Shown: positions 48,988-60,219, counted from the first letter of the stretch. The stretch: DNA of 64,000 nucleotides from Trichococcus collinsii (GCF_900107505.1 NZ_FNQH01000008.1:1-64000); one strand, 5' to 3'. Notes: generated by a model from the letters alone, not told the origin. Numbers and translations are program-made.

Positions 48988-49034
48988 ATAAGCAAAAAAG
49001 ATGAAGCCGGCAAGGCTTCATCTTTTTTGCTTAT
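48988..49034. terminator. Bidirectional terminator between the lipoprotein gene and treR
   Basis: ATAAGCAAAAAAGATGAAGCC pairs perfectly with its complement around GGCAA. The treR stop codon (49033-49031) lies in the right arm. Confidence 0.92.
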
Positions 49035-49747
49035 AAACTATGTTTTCTGCGGGCGAATTCGACGAATCGGAAGCGGTCCAAACGATGGCGCGACTCTGTG
49101 TACTGGAACAGACGTGTGTCTTCCAGATAGACTTCACTTTTGACGACGACGACATGCGTGTCATCCTTCAGATTCATCAGCTTGTGATCTTCCCGTGTCG
49201 CTGGCTCCACAACAAATTCTTTTTTTGCATAAGCGATATTCAGGCCCAATTCATTTTCCAAATACGCATAGATGGAATTTTCGGCAACATCGGAAGGGAT
49301 TTGTTCGATAATATCATTGAAGAGGTAGTCCTTGTCCATGATGACGACTTCTCCGGCAATCTTGCGTAGCCGGATAAGGGAGATCACTTTTCGATTGGGA
49401 TCGACTTTCAGATCTTCGGCAAGAAAATCCGGAATGGTCTCGAGCTTATTCTTGATGACGATTGTTTCATTCGGGATTTGTTGGGAATCCTGAAGCTCTT
49501 TGAAACTGATTAATCCTGAAACTGGGAAATTGAACCGTCTGATGTCCAGAACAATCGATCCTTTGCCTTGCTTCTTCTGGATATATCCACCTTCCAGCAA
49601 CAGCGCCAAAGCCTTTCTGATTGTTTCCCGTGAAACATGATAATGCTCCGAAAGGGTCTTTTCACTGGGCAACAAAGATCCGGTTGCGAATTCTGCATGC
49701 TCAATTTTTTTTCTCAAATCCATATAGATATCGAAGAATTTATTCAT
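49031..49747 (-). CDS. treR: Trehalose operon repressor TreR (GntR family)
   Basis: DNA-binding repressor expected to release CTTGTATATACAAG when trehalose 6-phosphate binds. Winged helix at the N-terminus (LLPSEKTLSEHYHVSRETIRKAL, GGYIQKKQGKGSIVLD), then a UTRA effector domain (ISLIRLRKIAGEVV and later EYTESRHRLDRFRFVEFARR). 238 residues from ATG 49747, eight bases after AAGGAG; two upstream in-frame starts are worse. It is separated from treP-treC by two unrelated genes and lacks a matching operator at its own start. Confidence 0.92.
   Translation of the reverse strand: MNKFFDIYMDLRKKIEHAEFATGSLLPSEKTLSEHYHVSRETIRKALALLLEGGYIQKKQGKGSIVLDIRRFNFPVSGLISFKELQDSQQIPNETIVIKNKLETIPDFLAEDLKVDPNRKVISLIRLRKIAGEVVIMDKDYLFNDIIEQIPSDVAENSIYAYLENELGLNIAYAKKEFVVEPATREDHKLMNLKDDTHVVVVKSEVYLEDTRLFQYTESRHRLDRFRFVEFARRKHSL
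49622..49637. promoter_or_regulatory. Weak parS-like sequence inside treR
   Basis: TGTTTCCCGTGAAACA, one mismatch from parS at a central position that should matter for ParB. It falls in the codons for the recognition helix, so it may be coincidence. Confidence 0.35.
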
Positions 49748-50025
49748 GATCATCACTCCTTCTGTAAGTGGATGGGTTTGTTGGAAATAAAATAAATAAG
49801 TTGAAAAAATCATATTTAATAATATTATTCCATTTTATTCTATAGGATAAAAACAGAAATAAAAAGGAAATCAGTAATTTTTTAGTTTGAAAGGGTTTGC
49901 GTATCATCATTTTATCATATTATTGCCATTCACAGTGGGGAAGAGTTGATTTTTGAATAAAAAAACAGGTATTTTTTAATAAAAAAGGCGGGCATCGGTT
50001 TTCCTGATTGAAATAAAAATAGATT

Positions 50026-50038
50026 ATTTCCGAACGAA
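50026..50038 (+). promoter_or_regulatory. PurBox 1 of purE
   Basis: ATTTCCGAACGAA fits the PurR target AWWWCCGAACWWT except at the last bases. Confidence 0.7.
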
Positions 50039-50057
50039 AACGCCATTTGTTCCCAAA

Positions 50058-50070
50058 AACGTTTGGAATA
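50058..50070 (-). promoter_or_regulatory. PurBox 2 of purE (inverted)
   Basis: AACGTTTGGAATA, an inverted and weaker PurBox, exactly 19 bases after box 1. The same spacing and orientation occur before purC. Confidence 0.55.
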
Positions 50071-50125
50071 ATGAAAGATAATGTGCTATATTAAAAATGA
50101 AAAATTGATAATGGGGGAAAAATGG

Positions 50126-50614
50126 ATGAATACGGTTGTTTCTGTCGTAATGGGTAGTACTTCTGACTGGGAAACTATGAAAGAAGCTTGCTTGATACTG
50201 GATGAATTCGGCATCGCTTATGAAAAAAAGGTCGTTTCGGCTCACCGGACACCGGATCTGATGTTCACTTTTGCGGAACAAGCGCGGGCTGCGGGAACGA
50301 AAGTCATCATTGCCGGCGCAGGCGGCGCAGCGCACCTTCCTGGTATGATCGCTGCGAAAACGACGCTTCCGGTCATCGGAGTTCCGGTCCAATCGCGCGC
50401 ATTGAGCGGTATGGATTCTTTGTTGTCTATCGTCCAGATGCCCGGCGGTGTTCCGGTTGCGACGGTAGCCATCGGCAAAGCAGGGGCAATCAATGCCGGC
50501 CTGCTGGCGGTACAGATTCTTTCAATCGAAAATCAGGATTTAGCCGATCAATTGGAAAAGAGACGGGAAGCTTTAAAACAAAAAGTATTGGAAAGCAGTG
50601 AAGACCTTGTATAA
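50126..50614 (+). CDS. purE: N5-carboxyaminoimidazole ribonucleotide mutase
   Basis: Moves the carboxyl group from N5-CAIR to CAIR. The 162-residue class-I PurE has [28 protein letters not shown] and [21 protein letters not shown] chose ATG 50126, eight bases after GGGGG; upstream in-frame codons have no site. First gene of purE-purK-purB, controlled by the PurBox pair. Confidence 0.97.
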   Translation: MNTVVSVVMGSTSDWETMKEACLILDEFGIAYEKKVVSAHRTPDLMFTFAEQARAAGTKVIIAGAGGAAHLPGMIAAKTTLPVIGVPVQSRALSGMDSLLSIVQMPGGVPVATVAIGKAGAINAGLLAVQILSIENQDLADQLEKRREALKQKVLESSEDLV

Positions 50615-51740
50615 AGTACTGAAACCAAATGACGTGATCGGTATCATCGGCGGGGGACAATTAGGGCGTATGCTGGCGCAGTCCGCAAAGCGGATGGGAT
50701 TCACCGTTGGGATTTTGGATCCGGGAGAAAATTGCCCGGCTGCCCAAGTAGCGGATTGGCACATCCAGGCGGCATACGCTGATGCGGTAGCATTGCGTGA
50801 ACTAGCCGAAAAATCCGATGTCGTGACATTCGAATTTGAGAATATCGATGCGGCAGCCCTGCAGGAAGTGGAAACACTGTCCAGCATTCCGCAAGGCAGC
50901 GGAATTTTGACTATTACACAGGACCGCATCAAGGAGAAGGAATTTCTTCAATCCGCAGGGGTATCGATCGCGCAATTTGCGGTAGTGGAAAATGCGGAAC
51001 AACTGGATGCGGCCATCGCTAAAATTGGCTATCCGAGTGTTTTAAAAACGACTCGTTTCGGGTATGATGGTAAGGGACAGGTTGTCCTGAAATCGGAAGC
51101 CGACATAGAGGAAGCCACGAAATTAGCGGCGGACAGCATCTGCGTTCTAGAGGCATGGGTTCCGTTCACCAAAGAGCTTTCTGTCATGATCGTACGCAAC
51201 AAAAAAGGCGAAGCTACGGTATTTCCGGTTTCCGAAAATATCCACATCAATAATATTCTGCACGAATCGATTGTGCCGGCCCGCGTGACATCTGCGGTAG
51301 CCGAAAAAGCCAACAAGGCGGCCCATCAGATTGCCGATGCGCTGCAGTTGGTGGGTACGCTGGGAATCGAAATGTTCCTGGCAGCGGATGACACGATCTT
51401 CATCAATGAGTTGGCACCGCGTCCGCATAATTCGGGCCATTATACAATCGAAGCAATGAATGTTTCTCAATTTGATGCCCATATCCAAGCAGTCGCCGGA
51501 TTGCCGATGCCGACAGCACGGCAATTGTCGCCTGCCATCATGGTCAATATTCTGGGACAGCATATGGAAGGCACAATCGCGCTGCGGGAAGAAAAAGCGG
51601 ATTGGTTTTTCCATTACTACGGCAAAGCAGAATCACGCACAGACAGAAAAATGGGACATATCACCATTTTGACGGATGATCAAGAAGCAACCTTAACAGA
51701 AATAGACAACACCCGAATCTGGAACGGAGGAACAATTTAA
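50598..51740 (+). CDS. purK: N5-carboxyaminoimidazole ribonucleotide synthase
   Basis: ATP-grasp enzyme adding bicarbonate to AIR, supplying PurE. The 380-residue protein has [21 protein letters not shown] near its start, the [15 protein letters not shown] loop and the E-x-N metal site region [18 protein letters not shown]. The GTG at 50598 lies inside the end of purE (17-base overlap), implying coupling; a TTG at 50607 is an alternative. The pair PurE+PurK indicates the bacterial two-step route. Confidence 0.96.
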   Translation: MKTLYKVLKPNDVIGIIGGGQLGRMLAQSAKRMGFTVGILDPGENCPAAQVADWHIQAAYADAVALRELAEKSDVVTFEFENIDAAALQEVETLSSIPQGSGILTITQDRIKEKEFLQSAGVSIAQFAVVENAEQLDAAIAKIGYPSVLKTTRFGYDGKGQVVLKSEADIEEATKLAADSICVLEAWVPFTKELSVMIVRNKKGEATVFPVSENIHINNILHESIVPARVTSAVAEKANKAAHQIADALQLVGTLGIEMFLAADDTIFINELAPRPHNSGHYTIEAMNVSQFDAHIQAVAGLPMPTARQLSPAIMVNILGQHMEGTIALREEKADWFFHYYGKAESRTDRKMGHITILTDDQEATLTEIDNTRIWNGGTI

Positions 51741-51741
51741 A

Positions 51742-53040
51742 ATGATTACACGTTATACACGCCCTGAGATGGCTGAAGTTTGGTCCGAATACAATCGTTA
51801 CAAATGCTGGTTGGAGGTTGAAATCCTTGCTGATGAAGCTTGGGCTGCCCTAGGCGAAATCCCTGCTGAAGACGTTGCTAAAATCCGCGCGAATGCAACT
51901 TTTGATATCGATCGTATCCTTGAAATCGAAAAAGAGACAAGACATGACGTAGTGGCGTTCACACGCGCCGTTTCCGAATCTTTGGGAGAAGAAAGAAAAT
52001 GGGTCCACTATGGCCTTACGAGTACTGATGTGGTCGATACTGCCTACGGTTACCAATTGAAACAAGCCAACGATATCCTACGCAAGGATCTGCAGAATAT
52101 GTTGGAAATCATCGGCGAAAAAGCGAAAGAACACAAAAAGACTGTCTGTATGGGCCGTACGCACGGTGTACATGCGGAACCTACGACATTCGGACTAAAG
52201 CTTGCTACGATGTATTCGGAAATGAAACGCAATATCGAGCGTTTTGAACATGCCGCTAAAGGTGTTGAAGCCGGAAAAATCAGCGGGGCTGTCGGGACTT
52301 TTGCAAACATCCCGCCGTTCGTGGAGGAGTACGTCTGCGAAAAATTGGGCACAAGACCGCAAGAAATTTCGACGCAGGTTCTGCCGCGCGATCTGCATGC
52401 CGAATACATGGCAACGATCGCTCTGATTGCGACAAGCATCGAACGCTTCGCTACTGAAATCCGCGGACTGCAGAAATCAGAAACCCGTGAAGTGGAAGAA
52501 TTCTTCGCGAAGGGCCAAAAAGGTTCTTCAGCTATGCCGCACAAACGCAATCCAATCGGTTCCGAAAATATGGTTGGCCTTGCCCGTGTCATCCGCGGCT
52601 ACATGGTCACTGCTTACGAGAATGTGGGTTTATGGCATGAACGCGACATTTCCCACTCTTCAGCAGAACGGATCATCCTACCGGACGCAACGACATTGTT
52701 GAACTACCAACTGAATCGTTTTGCGAACATCATCAAGAACTTGACCGTGTTCCCTGAAAATATGCTCCGCAATATGAATGCGACTTTCGGCTTGATCTAT
52801 AGCCAACGCGTTCTGTTGAAATTAATCGACAAAGGCATGAGCCGTGAAGAAGCTTATGACTTGGTACAGCCGAAGACTGCCCTTTCATGGGATAATCAGA
52901 CCGATTTTCGTCCATTGGTGGAAGCGGATGAAGTCATTATGGCAAAATTAACGAAAGAAGACATCGCTGATGCCTTCAACTATAACTATCACTTGAGTCA
53001 CGTCGACGAAGTATTCGAAAGACTTGGTTTAGGCGACTGA
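51742..53040 (+). CDS. purB: Adenylosuccinate lyase
   Basis: Removes fumarate from SAICAR and from adenylosuccinate, so it works in both IMP and AMP synthesis. The 432-residue protein has the superfamily signature [14 protein letters not shown] with the catalytic serine loop, and [14 protein letters not shown]. The ATG begins one base after the purK stop codon region (51740) with GGAGG just upstream. A short hairpin and a new promoter separate it from purC. Confidence 0.97.
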   Translation: MITRYTRPEMAEVWSEYNRYKCWLEVEILADEAWAALGEIPAEDVAKIRANATFDIDRILEIEKETRHDVVAFTRAVSESLGEERKWVHYGLTSTDVVDTAYGYQLKQANDILRKDLQNMLEIIGEKAKEHKKTVCMGRTHGVHAEPTTFGLKLATMYSEMKRNIERFEHAAKGVEAGKISGAVGTFANIPPFVEEYVCEKLGTRPQEISTQVLPRDLHAEYMATIALIATSIERFATEIRGLQKSETREVEEFFAKGQKGSSAMPHKRNPIGSENMVGLARVIRGYMVTAYENVGLWHERDISHSSAERIILPDATTLLNYQLNRFANIIKNLTVFPENMLRNMNATFGLIYSQRVLLKLIDKGMSREEAYDLVQPKTALSWDNQTDFRPLVEADEVIMAKLTKEDIADAFNYNYHLSHVDEVFERLGLGD

Positions 53041-53043
53041 TGG

Positions 53044-53078
53044 AAAGGCTGGGACTACGGTTCCGGCCTTTTTCTGTA
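53044..53078 (+). terminator. Weak terminator after purB
   Basis: GAAAGGCTGG pairs imperfectly with CCGGCCTTTTTC. Read-through to purC is possible. Confidence 0.5.
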
Positions 53079-53142
53079 CACAAGATGCCTTGAAATCAGT
53101 GAAAAAAAACCAGAATTTATTTCAATTTTCATGAAAATTCCA

Positions 53143-53170
53143 TTGACAAGCGGGTGGCAGATGATACAAT
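53143..53170 (+). promoter_or_regulatory. Promoter of the purC operon
   Basis: TTGACA (53143-53148), a 16-base spacer, TACAAT (53165-53170), immediately followed by the PurBox pair. Confidence 0.75.
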
Positions 53171-53183
53171 ATAAACGAATGAA
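53171..53183 (+). promoter_or_regulatory. PurBox 1 of purC (degenerate)
   Basis: ATAAACGAATGAA, a weaker match to AWWWCCGAACWWT, 19 bases before the strong inverted box. Confidence 0.45.
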
Positions 53184-53202
53184 TTAGGCGTTTATACAAA
53201 TT

Positions 53203-53215
53203 AATGTTCGGATTT
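53203..53215 (-). promoter_or_regulatory. PurBox 2 of purC (inverted, perfect match)
   Basis: AATGTTCGGATTT; its complement AAATCCGAACATT fits AWWWCCGAACWWT at every position. It lies 18 bases before the purC ATG, and its geometry with box 1 equals that at purE. Confidence 0.8.
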
Positions 53216-53232
53216 AGAAAGGGACGGGAACG

Positions 53233-53943
53233 ATGGAAAGAAAAGAATTGCTTTATACTGGGAAAGCTAAAAAGATGTACGCCACAGATCAGGAGAATGT
53301 CCTTTGGGCAGAATACCTAAATCAGGCTACCGCATTAAACGGCGTAAAGAAGGACACTATCGAGGGCAAAGGCAGACTCAACAACCAGATCACCGGCCGC
53401 ATCTTCGAGTATCTGGCTGAAAAGGGAATCGCAAGCCATTACATCCAAGAACTGTCAGAAACCGAACAATCAGTAAAAAGAGTCAATATGTTCCCATTGG
53501 AAGTGGTTGTCCGTAATGTATCCGCTGGAAGCTTCGCGAAACGTTTCGGCATGGAGGAAGGCATCGACTTGCCGTTCCCTGTTTTGGAGTTCTATTACAA
53601 AGACGATGCTCTCAATGATCCTTTCATCAATGATGCCCATGTACAAGTTCTGGGAGCAGCAACTGAAGAAGAAGTTGCAGAAATCAAGCAACAAGCGCTG
53701 AAGATCAATGCAGCCTTGATTGAAATGTTCAAGGCAATCGGTATTCGCTTGATCGATTTCAAAATCGAATTCGGCAAGACAGCTGAGGGAGAAATCATCC
53801 TGGCTGATGAAATTTCACCGGATACCTGCCGCCTTTGGGATATCGAAACGAACGAGCACTTGGACAAAGACATCTACCGCCGTGACTTGGGAGATCTGAT
53901 CCCGGTCTATGTGGAAGTGCTGGACCGCCTGAACAAAATGTAA
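53233..53943 (+). CDS. purC: SAICAR synthetase
   Basis: Joins CAIR and aspartate. The 236-residue protein begins with LLYTGKAKKMYATDQ, has FPLEVVVRNVSAGSFAKRFG and DEISPDTCRLWD, all typical. AAGGGACGGG precedes the ATG. First gene of purC-S-Q-L-F-M-N (then purH and purD), with its own promoter and PurBoxes. Confidence 0.97.
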   Translation: MERKELLYTGKAKKMYATDQENVLWAEYLNQATALNGVKKDTIEGKGRLNNQITGRIFEYLAEKGIASHYIQELSETEQSVKRVNMFPLEVVVRNVSAGSFAKRFGMEEGIDLPFPVLEFYYKDDALNDPFINDAHVQVLGAATEEEVAEIKQQALKINAALIEMFKAIGIRLIDFKIEFGKTAEGEIILADEISPDTCRLWDIETNEHLDKDIYRRDLGDLIPVYVEVLDRLNKM

Positions 53944-54005
53944 GCCATCCGAATGCAACCAACGAATAAAAAAAAAATAAAAAAACAAAAGCGAGGAATT
54001 TGGAC

Positions 54006-54257
54006 ATGTATAAAGTAACCGTGTATGTAACGTATAAAGACTCAGTATTGGATCCGCAAGGGGAAGCCGTGAAGGGTGCCGTCCACCGTATGGGCTACCC
54101 AACAATCGAAGATATCCGCATTGGAAAATATTTTGAAATCCAAGTATCCAAAGATGAAGAGAACGTTGAGCAAGTCATCGAAGAAATTTGCGACAAGTTG
54201 CTTGCTAACGTGGTTATGGAAACTTACCGTTACGAAATTCAGGAGGTTGAAGCTTAA
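54006..54257 (+). CDS. purS: FGAM synthase subunit PurS
   Basis: Small dimeric subunit that bridges PurL and PurQ in the multi-part formylglycinamidine ribonucleotide synthase of Gram-positive bacteria. 83 residues, starting [19 protein letters not shown] with VHRMGY and FEIQVS. ATG 54006 has AGGA eight bases upstream; a TTG at 54000 is less likely. Its TAA shares one base with the purQ ATG. Confidence 0.96.
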   Translation: MYKVTVYVTYKDSVLDPQGEAVKGAVHRMGYPTIEDIRIGKYFEIQVSKDEENVEQVIEEICDKLLANVVMETYRYEIQEVEA

Positions 54258-54937
54258 TGAAATTCGCTGTCATCGTTTTTCCTGGATCTAACTGTGATTT
54301 AGATATGTATGCAGCCATTAAAGATATTCTTGGAGAAGATGCAGAGTATGTGCAACATTATGAAACAAGTCTAGAAGGTTTCGATGCTGTCTTATTGCCC
54401 GGCGGATTCACATATGGCGATTACTTGCGTACAGGTGCGATTGCCCGCTTTTCGAACATCATGAGTGAAGTAGTCCGTTTCGCTGAAGAAGGCAAGCCTG
54501 TTTTCGGCACTTGCAACGGATTCCAAATTTTGGCTGAAGCTGGCTTATTGCCAGGTGCTTTGCGCCGCAATGACACATTGAAGTTCGTCTGTAAACCACA
54601 GGATCTGAAAGTCGTGAATGCCGATACGCAATTCACTTCCCTCTATAAAGAAGGCGAAATCATCTCTGTTCCGATCGCGCATGGTGAAGGAAATTACTTC
54701 TGCGATGCAGAGACTTTGGCTGATCTGAAAGCCAACAACCAAATCGTATTCACTTATGCCAACGGCAACCCGAATGGGAGCATCGAAGACATCGCCGGCA
54801 TCATCAACAAAAAAGGCAACGTCCTCGGCATGATGCCTCACCCGGAGCGTGCTGTCGAAGCTTTGCTGGGATCTGCGGACGGCCTGCGCCTGTTCCAATC
54901 CATGGTTGAAAATTATAAGAAGGAGCTGAACAAATAA
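54257..54937 (+). CDS. purQ: FGAM synthase subunit PurQ (glutaminase)
   Basis: Class-I glutaminase giving ammonia to PurL. The 226-residue protein has the nucleophile in GTCNGFQIL and the distal histidine/glutamate in MPHPERAVE. PurQ is tightly fitted between purS and purL (both one-base TAATG overlaps). Confidence 0.97.
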   Translation: MKFAVIVFPGSNCDLDMYAAIKDILGEDAEYVQHYETSLEGFDAVLLPGGFTYGDYLRTGAIARFSNIMSEVVRFAEEGKPVFGTCNGFQILAEAGLLPGALRRNDTLKFVCKPQDLKVVNADTQFTSLYKEGEIISVPIAHGEGNYFCDAETLADLKANNQIVFTYANGNPNGSIEDIAGIINKKGNVLGMMPHPERAVEALLGSADGLRLFQSMVENYKKELNK

Positions 54938-57165
54938 TGGCATTTTTAGAACCAACGCCAGAACAAGTAAAAGAATCCAAAATTTATCGTGAATGGGGTC
55001 TGACAGACGAAGAGTACGGCACAATCTGCGATAAAATTTTGCATCGTTTGCCGAATTATACTGAAGCTGGTCTGTTTGCCGTTATGTGGAGCGAACACTG
55101 TTCTTATAAAAATTCAAAACCAGTCCTGAGAAAATTCCCTACTACCGGCCCGCAAGTTTTGCAAGGACCTGGTGAAGGCGCTGGTATCGTGGATATCGGC
55201 GACGGCCAAGCTGTCGTTTTCAAAGCGGAAAGCCACAACCACCCATCAGCTATCGAGCCTTATGAAGGCGCTGCTACCGGTGTCGGCGGAATCATCCGTG
55301 ACATCTTCAGCATGGGCGCACGCCCGATTGCGATTCTGGACTCTTTGCGTTTCGGCGAATTGGACAATGAGCGCACGAAACACATCTTCGAAGAAGTCGT
55401 TGCTGGTATCAGCGGTTACGGCAACTGTATCGGTATTCCGACTGTTGGCGGCGAAACGGTCTTCGACCCTTGCTACAAAGGAAACCCGTTAGTCAACGCA
55501 ATGTGCGTCGGCTTGATCGATCAAAAAGATATGCAAAAAGGTCAAGCTGCCGGAGTCGGCAACTCGATTATGTACGTAGGTGCAAAAACTGGCCGCGATG
55601 GTATCCATGGCGCTACTTTCGCTTCCGAAGAATTCAAGGAAGAGGAAGAAGCGCAACGTTCGGCTGTCCAAGTAGGTGATCCGTTCATGGAAAAACTGTT
55701 GATGGAAGCTTGTTTGGAATGCATTTATGACTACTCCGACGCTTTGATCGGTATCCAGGACATGGGTGCTGCCGGTTTGGTCTCTTCCAGCTCAGAAATG
55801 GCTTCAAAGGCAGGCAGCGGCTTGCTGTTGAACCTTGATGATGTTCCGCAGCGCGAAACAGAAATGACACCTTACGAAATGATGCTTTCCGAGTCGCAGG
55901 AGCGTATGCTGTTGTGCATCAAGAAGGGCGAAGAGCAACGCATCGTCGACCTGTTCAAAAAATATGAATTGGATGCAGTCGTGATCGGTGAAGTTACCGA
56001 TGATGGCATGTACCGTCTGTCCCATGCTGGCAAAGTGGTGGCTGAACTTCCGGTTGATGCTTTGGCTGAGGATGCACCGGTCTACTACAAACCGACTGCA
56101 GTACCTGCCCGCATTGCTGCATTCGCAGCTATGGAAGACTACAAACCTGTCTTCACATCAGCGCAGGATACATTAGTGGCTTTATTGCAACAAGCGACGT
56201 TGGCTTCCAAGAAGAGCGTCTATGACACATACGATTCCATGGTCCGCACCAGCACTGTCGTAGGGCCAGGAAGCGATGCTGCAGTCGTCCGCGTCCGCGG
56301 CACGAAAAAAGCGATCGCAATGACAACGGACTGCAACGGCCGTTACCTGTATCTGAATCCGGAAATCGGCGGACAGATCGCTGTCGCTGAAGCTGCCCGC
56401 AATATCGTTGCCAGCGGCGGAAAACCATTGGCGATCACAGACTGCTTGAACTACGGAAACCCTGATAAACCAGAAATTTTCTGGGAATTGAGCACTTCCG
56501 CGGACGGCATCTCTGAAGCTTGCCGCCAATTGGATACACCTGTCATCTCAGGGAACGTTTCCCTTTACAACGAAACAGACGGCGTGGCCGTTTATCCGAC
56601 ACCGATGATCGGTATGGTCGGCTTGATCGAGGATCTTGCGCACATCACAACGCAAGCCTTCAAGACTGCCGGCGACCGCATTGTCCTGATCGGCGCTACA
56701 AAAGCGGACTTCAACGGGTCCGAACTGCAAAAAATGGAATTGGGCAAAATCGAAGGGAAACTGATGGACTTTGACTTGGCTGTCGAAAAAGAAAACCAAG
56801 CGAACGTCCTGAAAGCAATCAAAGCTGGTCTGATCGCAAGCGCGCATGACTTATCAGAAGGCGGCTTGGCTGTCGGCTTGATGGAGAGCGTCTTTGACAC
56901 TGGCCTAGGTTTTGATGTAACGATTGATATGGATAAAACGTTGTTGTTCAGCGAAACGCAATCACGCTTCATCCTGACCGTGAAACCTGAAAATGTTGCT
57001 GCTGTGGAAGCGATCTTCGGATCAGCTGCTGCACAAATCGGAACCGTGACTGCTGACGCTGTCGCAAAAATCGCTGCCGCGAATGAAACAATCACTTTGG
57101 ATGTTAAAGAAGTACAAACGAAATGGGAGGAGGCTATTCCATGCTTGCTGAAACAAAAAGCTTAA
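54937..57165 (+). CDS. purL: FGAM synthase subunit PurL (small type)
   Basis: ATP-dependent catalytic subunit converting FGAR to FGAM. 742 residues, as in the small PurL that needs separate PurS and PurQ. Seen: [40 protein letters not shown] and the second AIRS-like half with [17 protein letters not shown]. Its 3' end overlaps purF by 25 bases. Confidence 0.98.
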   Translation: MAFLEPTPEQVKESKIYREWGLTDEEYGTICDKILHRLPNYTEAGLFAVMWSEHCSYKNSKPVLRKFPTTGPQVLQGPGEGAGIVDIGDGQAVVFKAESHNHPSAIEPYEGAATGVGGIIRDIFSMGARPIAILDSLRFGELDNERTKHIFEEVVAGISGYGNCIGIPTVGGETVFDPCYKGNPLVNAMCVGLIDQKDMQKGQAAGVGNSIMYVGAKTGRDGIHGATFASEEFKEEEEAQRSAVQVGDPFMEKLLMEACLECIYDYSDALIGIQDMGAAGLVSSSSEMASKAGSGLLLNLDDVPQRETEMTPYEMMLSESQERMLLCIKKGEEQRIVDLFKKYELDAVVIGEVTDDGMYRLSHAGKVVAELPVDALAEDAPVYYKPTAVPARIAAFAAMEDYKPVFTSAQDTLVALLQQATLASKKSVYDTYDSMVRTSTVVGPGSDAAVVRVRGTKKAIAMTTDCNGRYLYLNPEIGGQIAVAEAARNIVASGGKPLAITDCLNYGNPDKPEIFWELSTSADGISEACRQLDTPVISGNVSLYNETDGVAVYPTPMIGMVGLIEDLAHITTQAFKTAGDRIVLIGATKADFNGSELQKMELGKIEGKLMDFDLAVEKENQANVLKAIKAGLIASAHDLSEGGLAVGLMESVFDTGLGFDVTIDMDKTLLFSETQSRFILTVKPENVAAVEAIFGSAAAQIGTVTADAVAKIAAANETITLDVKEVQTKWEEAIPCLLKQKA

Positions 57166-58601
57166 ACGAAGAATGTGGCGTATTCGGCATTTGGGGAGAC
57201 GATAATGCCAGCCAGTTGACTTACTTCGGTTTGCACAGCTTGCAGCACCGCGGACAAGAGGGTGCAGGGATAGTTTCATGTGATGAAGGAAAACTGTTGG
57301 TTCACCGCAATCTGGGACTGATCAGCGAAGTCTTCAAGGACGAGAATGATCTGCAACGGTTGACCGGTAACCGTGCCATCGGGCATGTGCGTTACTCCAC
57401 TTCCGGCCAGAACAGCATCGAAAATGTGCAGCCGTTTTTATACCATTTCTATGATATGGACATCGCTATTTGCCACAACGGCAACTTGGTGAATGCCAAA
57501 TCATTGCGCCGCAATCTTGAGGAAAATGGCGCCATCTTCCACTCGACTTCGGACACGGAAGTTCTGATGCATCTGATCAGACGCAGCCAGAAAGACAGCC
57601 TGATCGAAAAGATCAAAGAGAGCTTGAATCAGGTCAAAGGCGGCTTCACTTATATCCTTTTGACTGAAGAAAAAATGTTCGGTGCCGTCGATCCGAATTC
57701 ATTCCGTCCGCTTGTCATTGGCCAATTGCCGAATGGCGCGTATGTGATGGCCAGCGAAACGTGCGCCATCGATACAATCGGCGCTGATTTTGTCCGCAAC
57801 GTCAATGCCGGCGAACTGGCGATCATTGACGACAACGGCTTGACGATCGAAAAATATACCGATGACACAACCATCTCCATCGCTGCGATGGAGTATATCT
57901 ACTTCGCGCGTCCGGATTCCAATATTGCCGGCGTGAACGTGCATACTGCGCGCAAACGGATGGGAACGCGTTTGGCCATCGAAGCACCTGCAGTGACTGC
58001 CGATATCGTCATCGGTGTGCCAAACTCTTCCCTGTCCGCGGCGAGCGGATTCGCGGAAGAAAGCGGAACGCCTTATGAGATGGGTCTGATCAAGAACCAA
58101 TATGTCGGACGTACGTTCATCCAACCAACGCAAGAGCTGCGCGAATTGGGAGTGAAAATGAAGTTATCCGCCGTAAAAGGGGTTGTCCATGGCAAGAGCG
58201 TCGTCATGGTGGATGATTCCATTGTGCGCGGGACGACCAGCAAACGCATCGTGACTTTGTTGAAAGAAGCAGGAGCGAAAGAAGTGCATGTCCGCATCTC
58301 TTCGCCACCTTTGATCTACCCAAGTTTTTACGGCATCGACATCAGCAAGTCAGCTGAACTGATCGCTGCTAAAATGACCGTCGATGAAATCTGCGCGTAT
58401 ATCGGTGCGGACAGCTTGGCTTTCCTTAGCCAAGAGGGTCTGATCGATTCAATCGGGTTGAAATTTGATATGCCGTATTCAGGCTTGTGTATGGACAGCT
58501 TTAACGGGGTCTATCCGACTGGGCTTTATGACTATGAAGCGGATTACGTGAACAATATGACAGCTATTCAAAAAGAGAATCTAAAGGGAGGACAAGTTTG
58601 A
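57141..58601 (+). CDS. purF: Amidophosphoribosyltransferase
   Basis: First committed purine step, PRPP plus glutamine. The start is ATG 57141 behind GGAGGAG (486 residues), giving an 11-residue propeptide ([11 protein letters not shown]) before the nucleophile Cys12, as in Bacillus. The PRPP loop is [15 protein letters not shown]. The cysteines that hold the 4Fe-4S cluster in Bacillus are mostly absent: [12 protein letters not shown] and SGLCMDSF, where Bacillus has CSMEY, PCFYGID and CGQCLACF. So this is a cluster-free enzyme, as in some other lactic acid bacteria. Confidence 0.97.
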   Translation: MLAETKSLNEECGVFGIWGDDNASQLTYFGLHSLQHRGQEGAGIVSCDEGKLLVHRNLGLISEVFKDENDLQRLTGNRAIGHVRYSTSGQNSIENVQPFLYHFYDMDIAICHNGNLVNAKSLRRNLEENGAIFHSTSDTEVLMHLIRRSQKDSLIEKIKESLNQVKGGFTYILLTEEKMFGAVDPNSFRPLVIGQLPNGAYVMASETCAIDTIGADFVRNVNAGELAIIDDNGLTIEKYTDDTTISIAAMEYIYFARPDSNIAGVNVHTARKRMGTRLAIEAPAVTADIVIGVPNSSLSAASGFAEESGTPYEMGLIKNQYVGRTFIQPTQELRELGVKMKLSAVKGVVHGKSVVMVDDSIVRGTTSKRIVTLLKEAGAKEVHVRISSPPLIYPSFYGIDISKSAELIAAKMTVDEICAYIGADSLAFLSQEGLIDSIGLKFDMPYSGLCMDSFNGVYPTGLYDYEADYVNNMTAIQKENLKGGQV

Positions 58602-59650
58602 TGGAAAACGCATATGCAAAAGCGGGTGTGGATGTCACAGCCGGTTATGAAACAGTAAGCCGCATTAAGAAACACATCGACCGCACGAAACGTCCAGGCG
58701 TTTTTGGCGAAGTCGGCGGATTCGGCGGAAACTTTGACCTTTCTGAATTGAACTACAAAAAACCTGTGCTTGTATCGGGTACGGATGGTGTCGGCACGAA
58801 GCTGATGCTGGCCATCGAAGCCGGAAAATTCGATACTATCGGGATCGATTGTGTCGCAATGTGCGTCAACGATGTCGTAGCGCAAGGTGCAGAACCTCTT
58901 TATTTCTTGGATTATGTAGCTGTCGGCAAAAACCGTCCGGAAAAATTGGAGCAGATCGTAGCTGGCGTAGCTGAAGGCTGCGTCCAAGCCGGGGCTGCCC
59001 TGATCGGCGGAGAAACAGCTGAAATGCCCGATATGTACGATCCGGAAGATTTCGATCTGGCTGGATTTACGGTAGGAATTGCGGAAAAAGATGCTTTGTT
59101 GACACCTGCCTTGATCAAAGAAGGCGATGTGTTGGTTGGGCTGCCTTCATCAGGCATCCATTCGAACGGCTACTCCTTGGTGCGCAAAATCTTCTTCAAG
59201 GACAATGACTACAAATTGACAGACAAGGTTGAAGGAATCGAAGACCAAGAATTGGGCGACGTTTTATTGACGCCTACAAGAATCTACGTGAATGCCCTGT
59301 TGCCGTTGATCAAAAAACAACTGCTGCATGGCGTTGCCCACATCACAGGCGGCGGCTTCGTCGAAAACGTGCCGCGCATGCTTCCTGAGAACGTCCAAGC
59401 GGAAATCAAATTAGGTAGCTGGCCTGTCTTGCCGATCTTCCAAGTGATGGAAAGAATCGGCAACATCCCGGCTCTTGAAATGTACGAAATCTTCAACATG
59501 GGCATCGGCATGGTGCTGGCAATCGCTCCCGAAAACTTGACGGAAGTGCTCGGCGTTCTGACCGAGAACGATGAAAAAGCCTACGTAATCGGATCTGTGG
59601 CTGCAAAAACATCAGAAAAAGAGGTTATCCTGAAAGAGGCTCAAGCATGA
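58601..59650 (+). CDS. purM: AIR synthetase
   Basis: Closes the imidazole ring (FGAM to AIR). 349 residues with [50 protein letters not shown] and [15 protein letters not shown] shares one base with the purF TGA (TGATG), and GGGAGG lies inside purF. Its last codons overlap purN by four bases. Confidence 0.97.
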   Translation: MENAYAKAGVDVTAGYETVSRIKKHIDRTKRPGVFGEVGGFGGNFDLSELNYKKPVLVSGTDGVGTKLMLAIEAGKFDTIGIDCVAMCVNDVVAQGAEPLYFLDYVAVGKNRPEKLEQIVAGVAEGCVQAGAALIGGETAEMPDMYDPEDFDLAGFTVGIAEKDALLTPALIKEGDVLVGLPSSGIHSNGYSLVRKIFFKDNDYKLTDKVEGIEDQELGDVLLTPTRIYVNALLPLIKKQLLHGVAHITGGGFVENVPRMLPENVQAEIKLGSWPVLPIFQVMERIGNIPALEMYEIFNMGIGMVLAIAPENLTEVLGVLTENDEKAYVIGSVAAKTSEKEVILKEAQA

Positions 59651-60219
59651 GGATAGCTGTCTTTGCTTCAGGAAACGGCTCGAATTTTCAAGCCATCGCC
59701 GAAGCCATCGCGTCAGGCGAAGTGGATGCGACGATCGCTTTCCTGTTCTGCGACAAGCCGAACGCCTATGCGATCGAGCGCGCCAAACAATACAATATCC
59801 CGGTGATCTCCTTTACGCCGAAAGGCTTCGAGGATCGGGTCGCCTACGAAAATGAAATTTTGAAGCATCTGGCTGAAGAAAAGGTCGACTTGGTCGTACT
59901 GGCCGGCTACATGCGGATCGTCGGACCGACTTTGTTGAAGGCCTACGCCGACCGCATCGTCAACATCCACCCGTCCTTGCTGCCTGATTTTCCGGGTCGG
60001 CATGGCATCCAGGATGCTTTCGAAGCAGGCGTTCCGGAGACAGGCGTCACTGTCCATTTTGTTGATGAAGGAGTCGATACCGGCCCAATTATCGCGCAAG
60101 AAAAAGTGGCGATCCTTTCGGAGGACACTCTGGAGACTTTGGAGACCCGCATCCATCAAGTGGAGCACCGGATCTTCCCGCAAGTGATCCAGCAACTGGC
60201 ACAAAAGAATAAAGGCTAA
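59647..60219 (+). CDS. purN: GAR transformylase PurN
   Basis: Folate-dependent formyl transfer to GAR. 190 residues with [12 protein letters not shown], the catalytic Asn-His in [12 protein letters not shown] and the aspartate in [14 protein letters not shown] overlap with purM. A hairpin follows at 60226. The ATP/formate-type alternative PurT is not seen. Confidence 0.97.
   Translation: MRIAVFASGNGSNFQAIAEAIASGEVDATIAFLFCDKPNAYAIERAKQYNIPVISFTPKGFEDRVAYENEILKHLAEEKVDLVVLAGYMRIVGPTLLKAYADRIVNIHPSLLPDFPGRHGIQDAFEAGVPETGVTVHFVDEGVDTGPIIAQEKVAILSEDTLETLETRIHQVEHRIFPQVIQQLAQKNKG

Larger units (their letters stand above)
49748..50125. other. AT-rich gap between treR and purE
   Basis: No gene seen. 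Very AT-rich up to about 50000, with many A- and T-runs; the last 100 bases carry two PurBoxes and the purE promoter. A weak cre-like TGAAAGGGTTTGCG lies near 49888. Confidence 0.5.
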
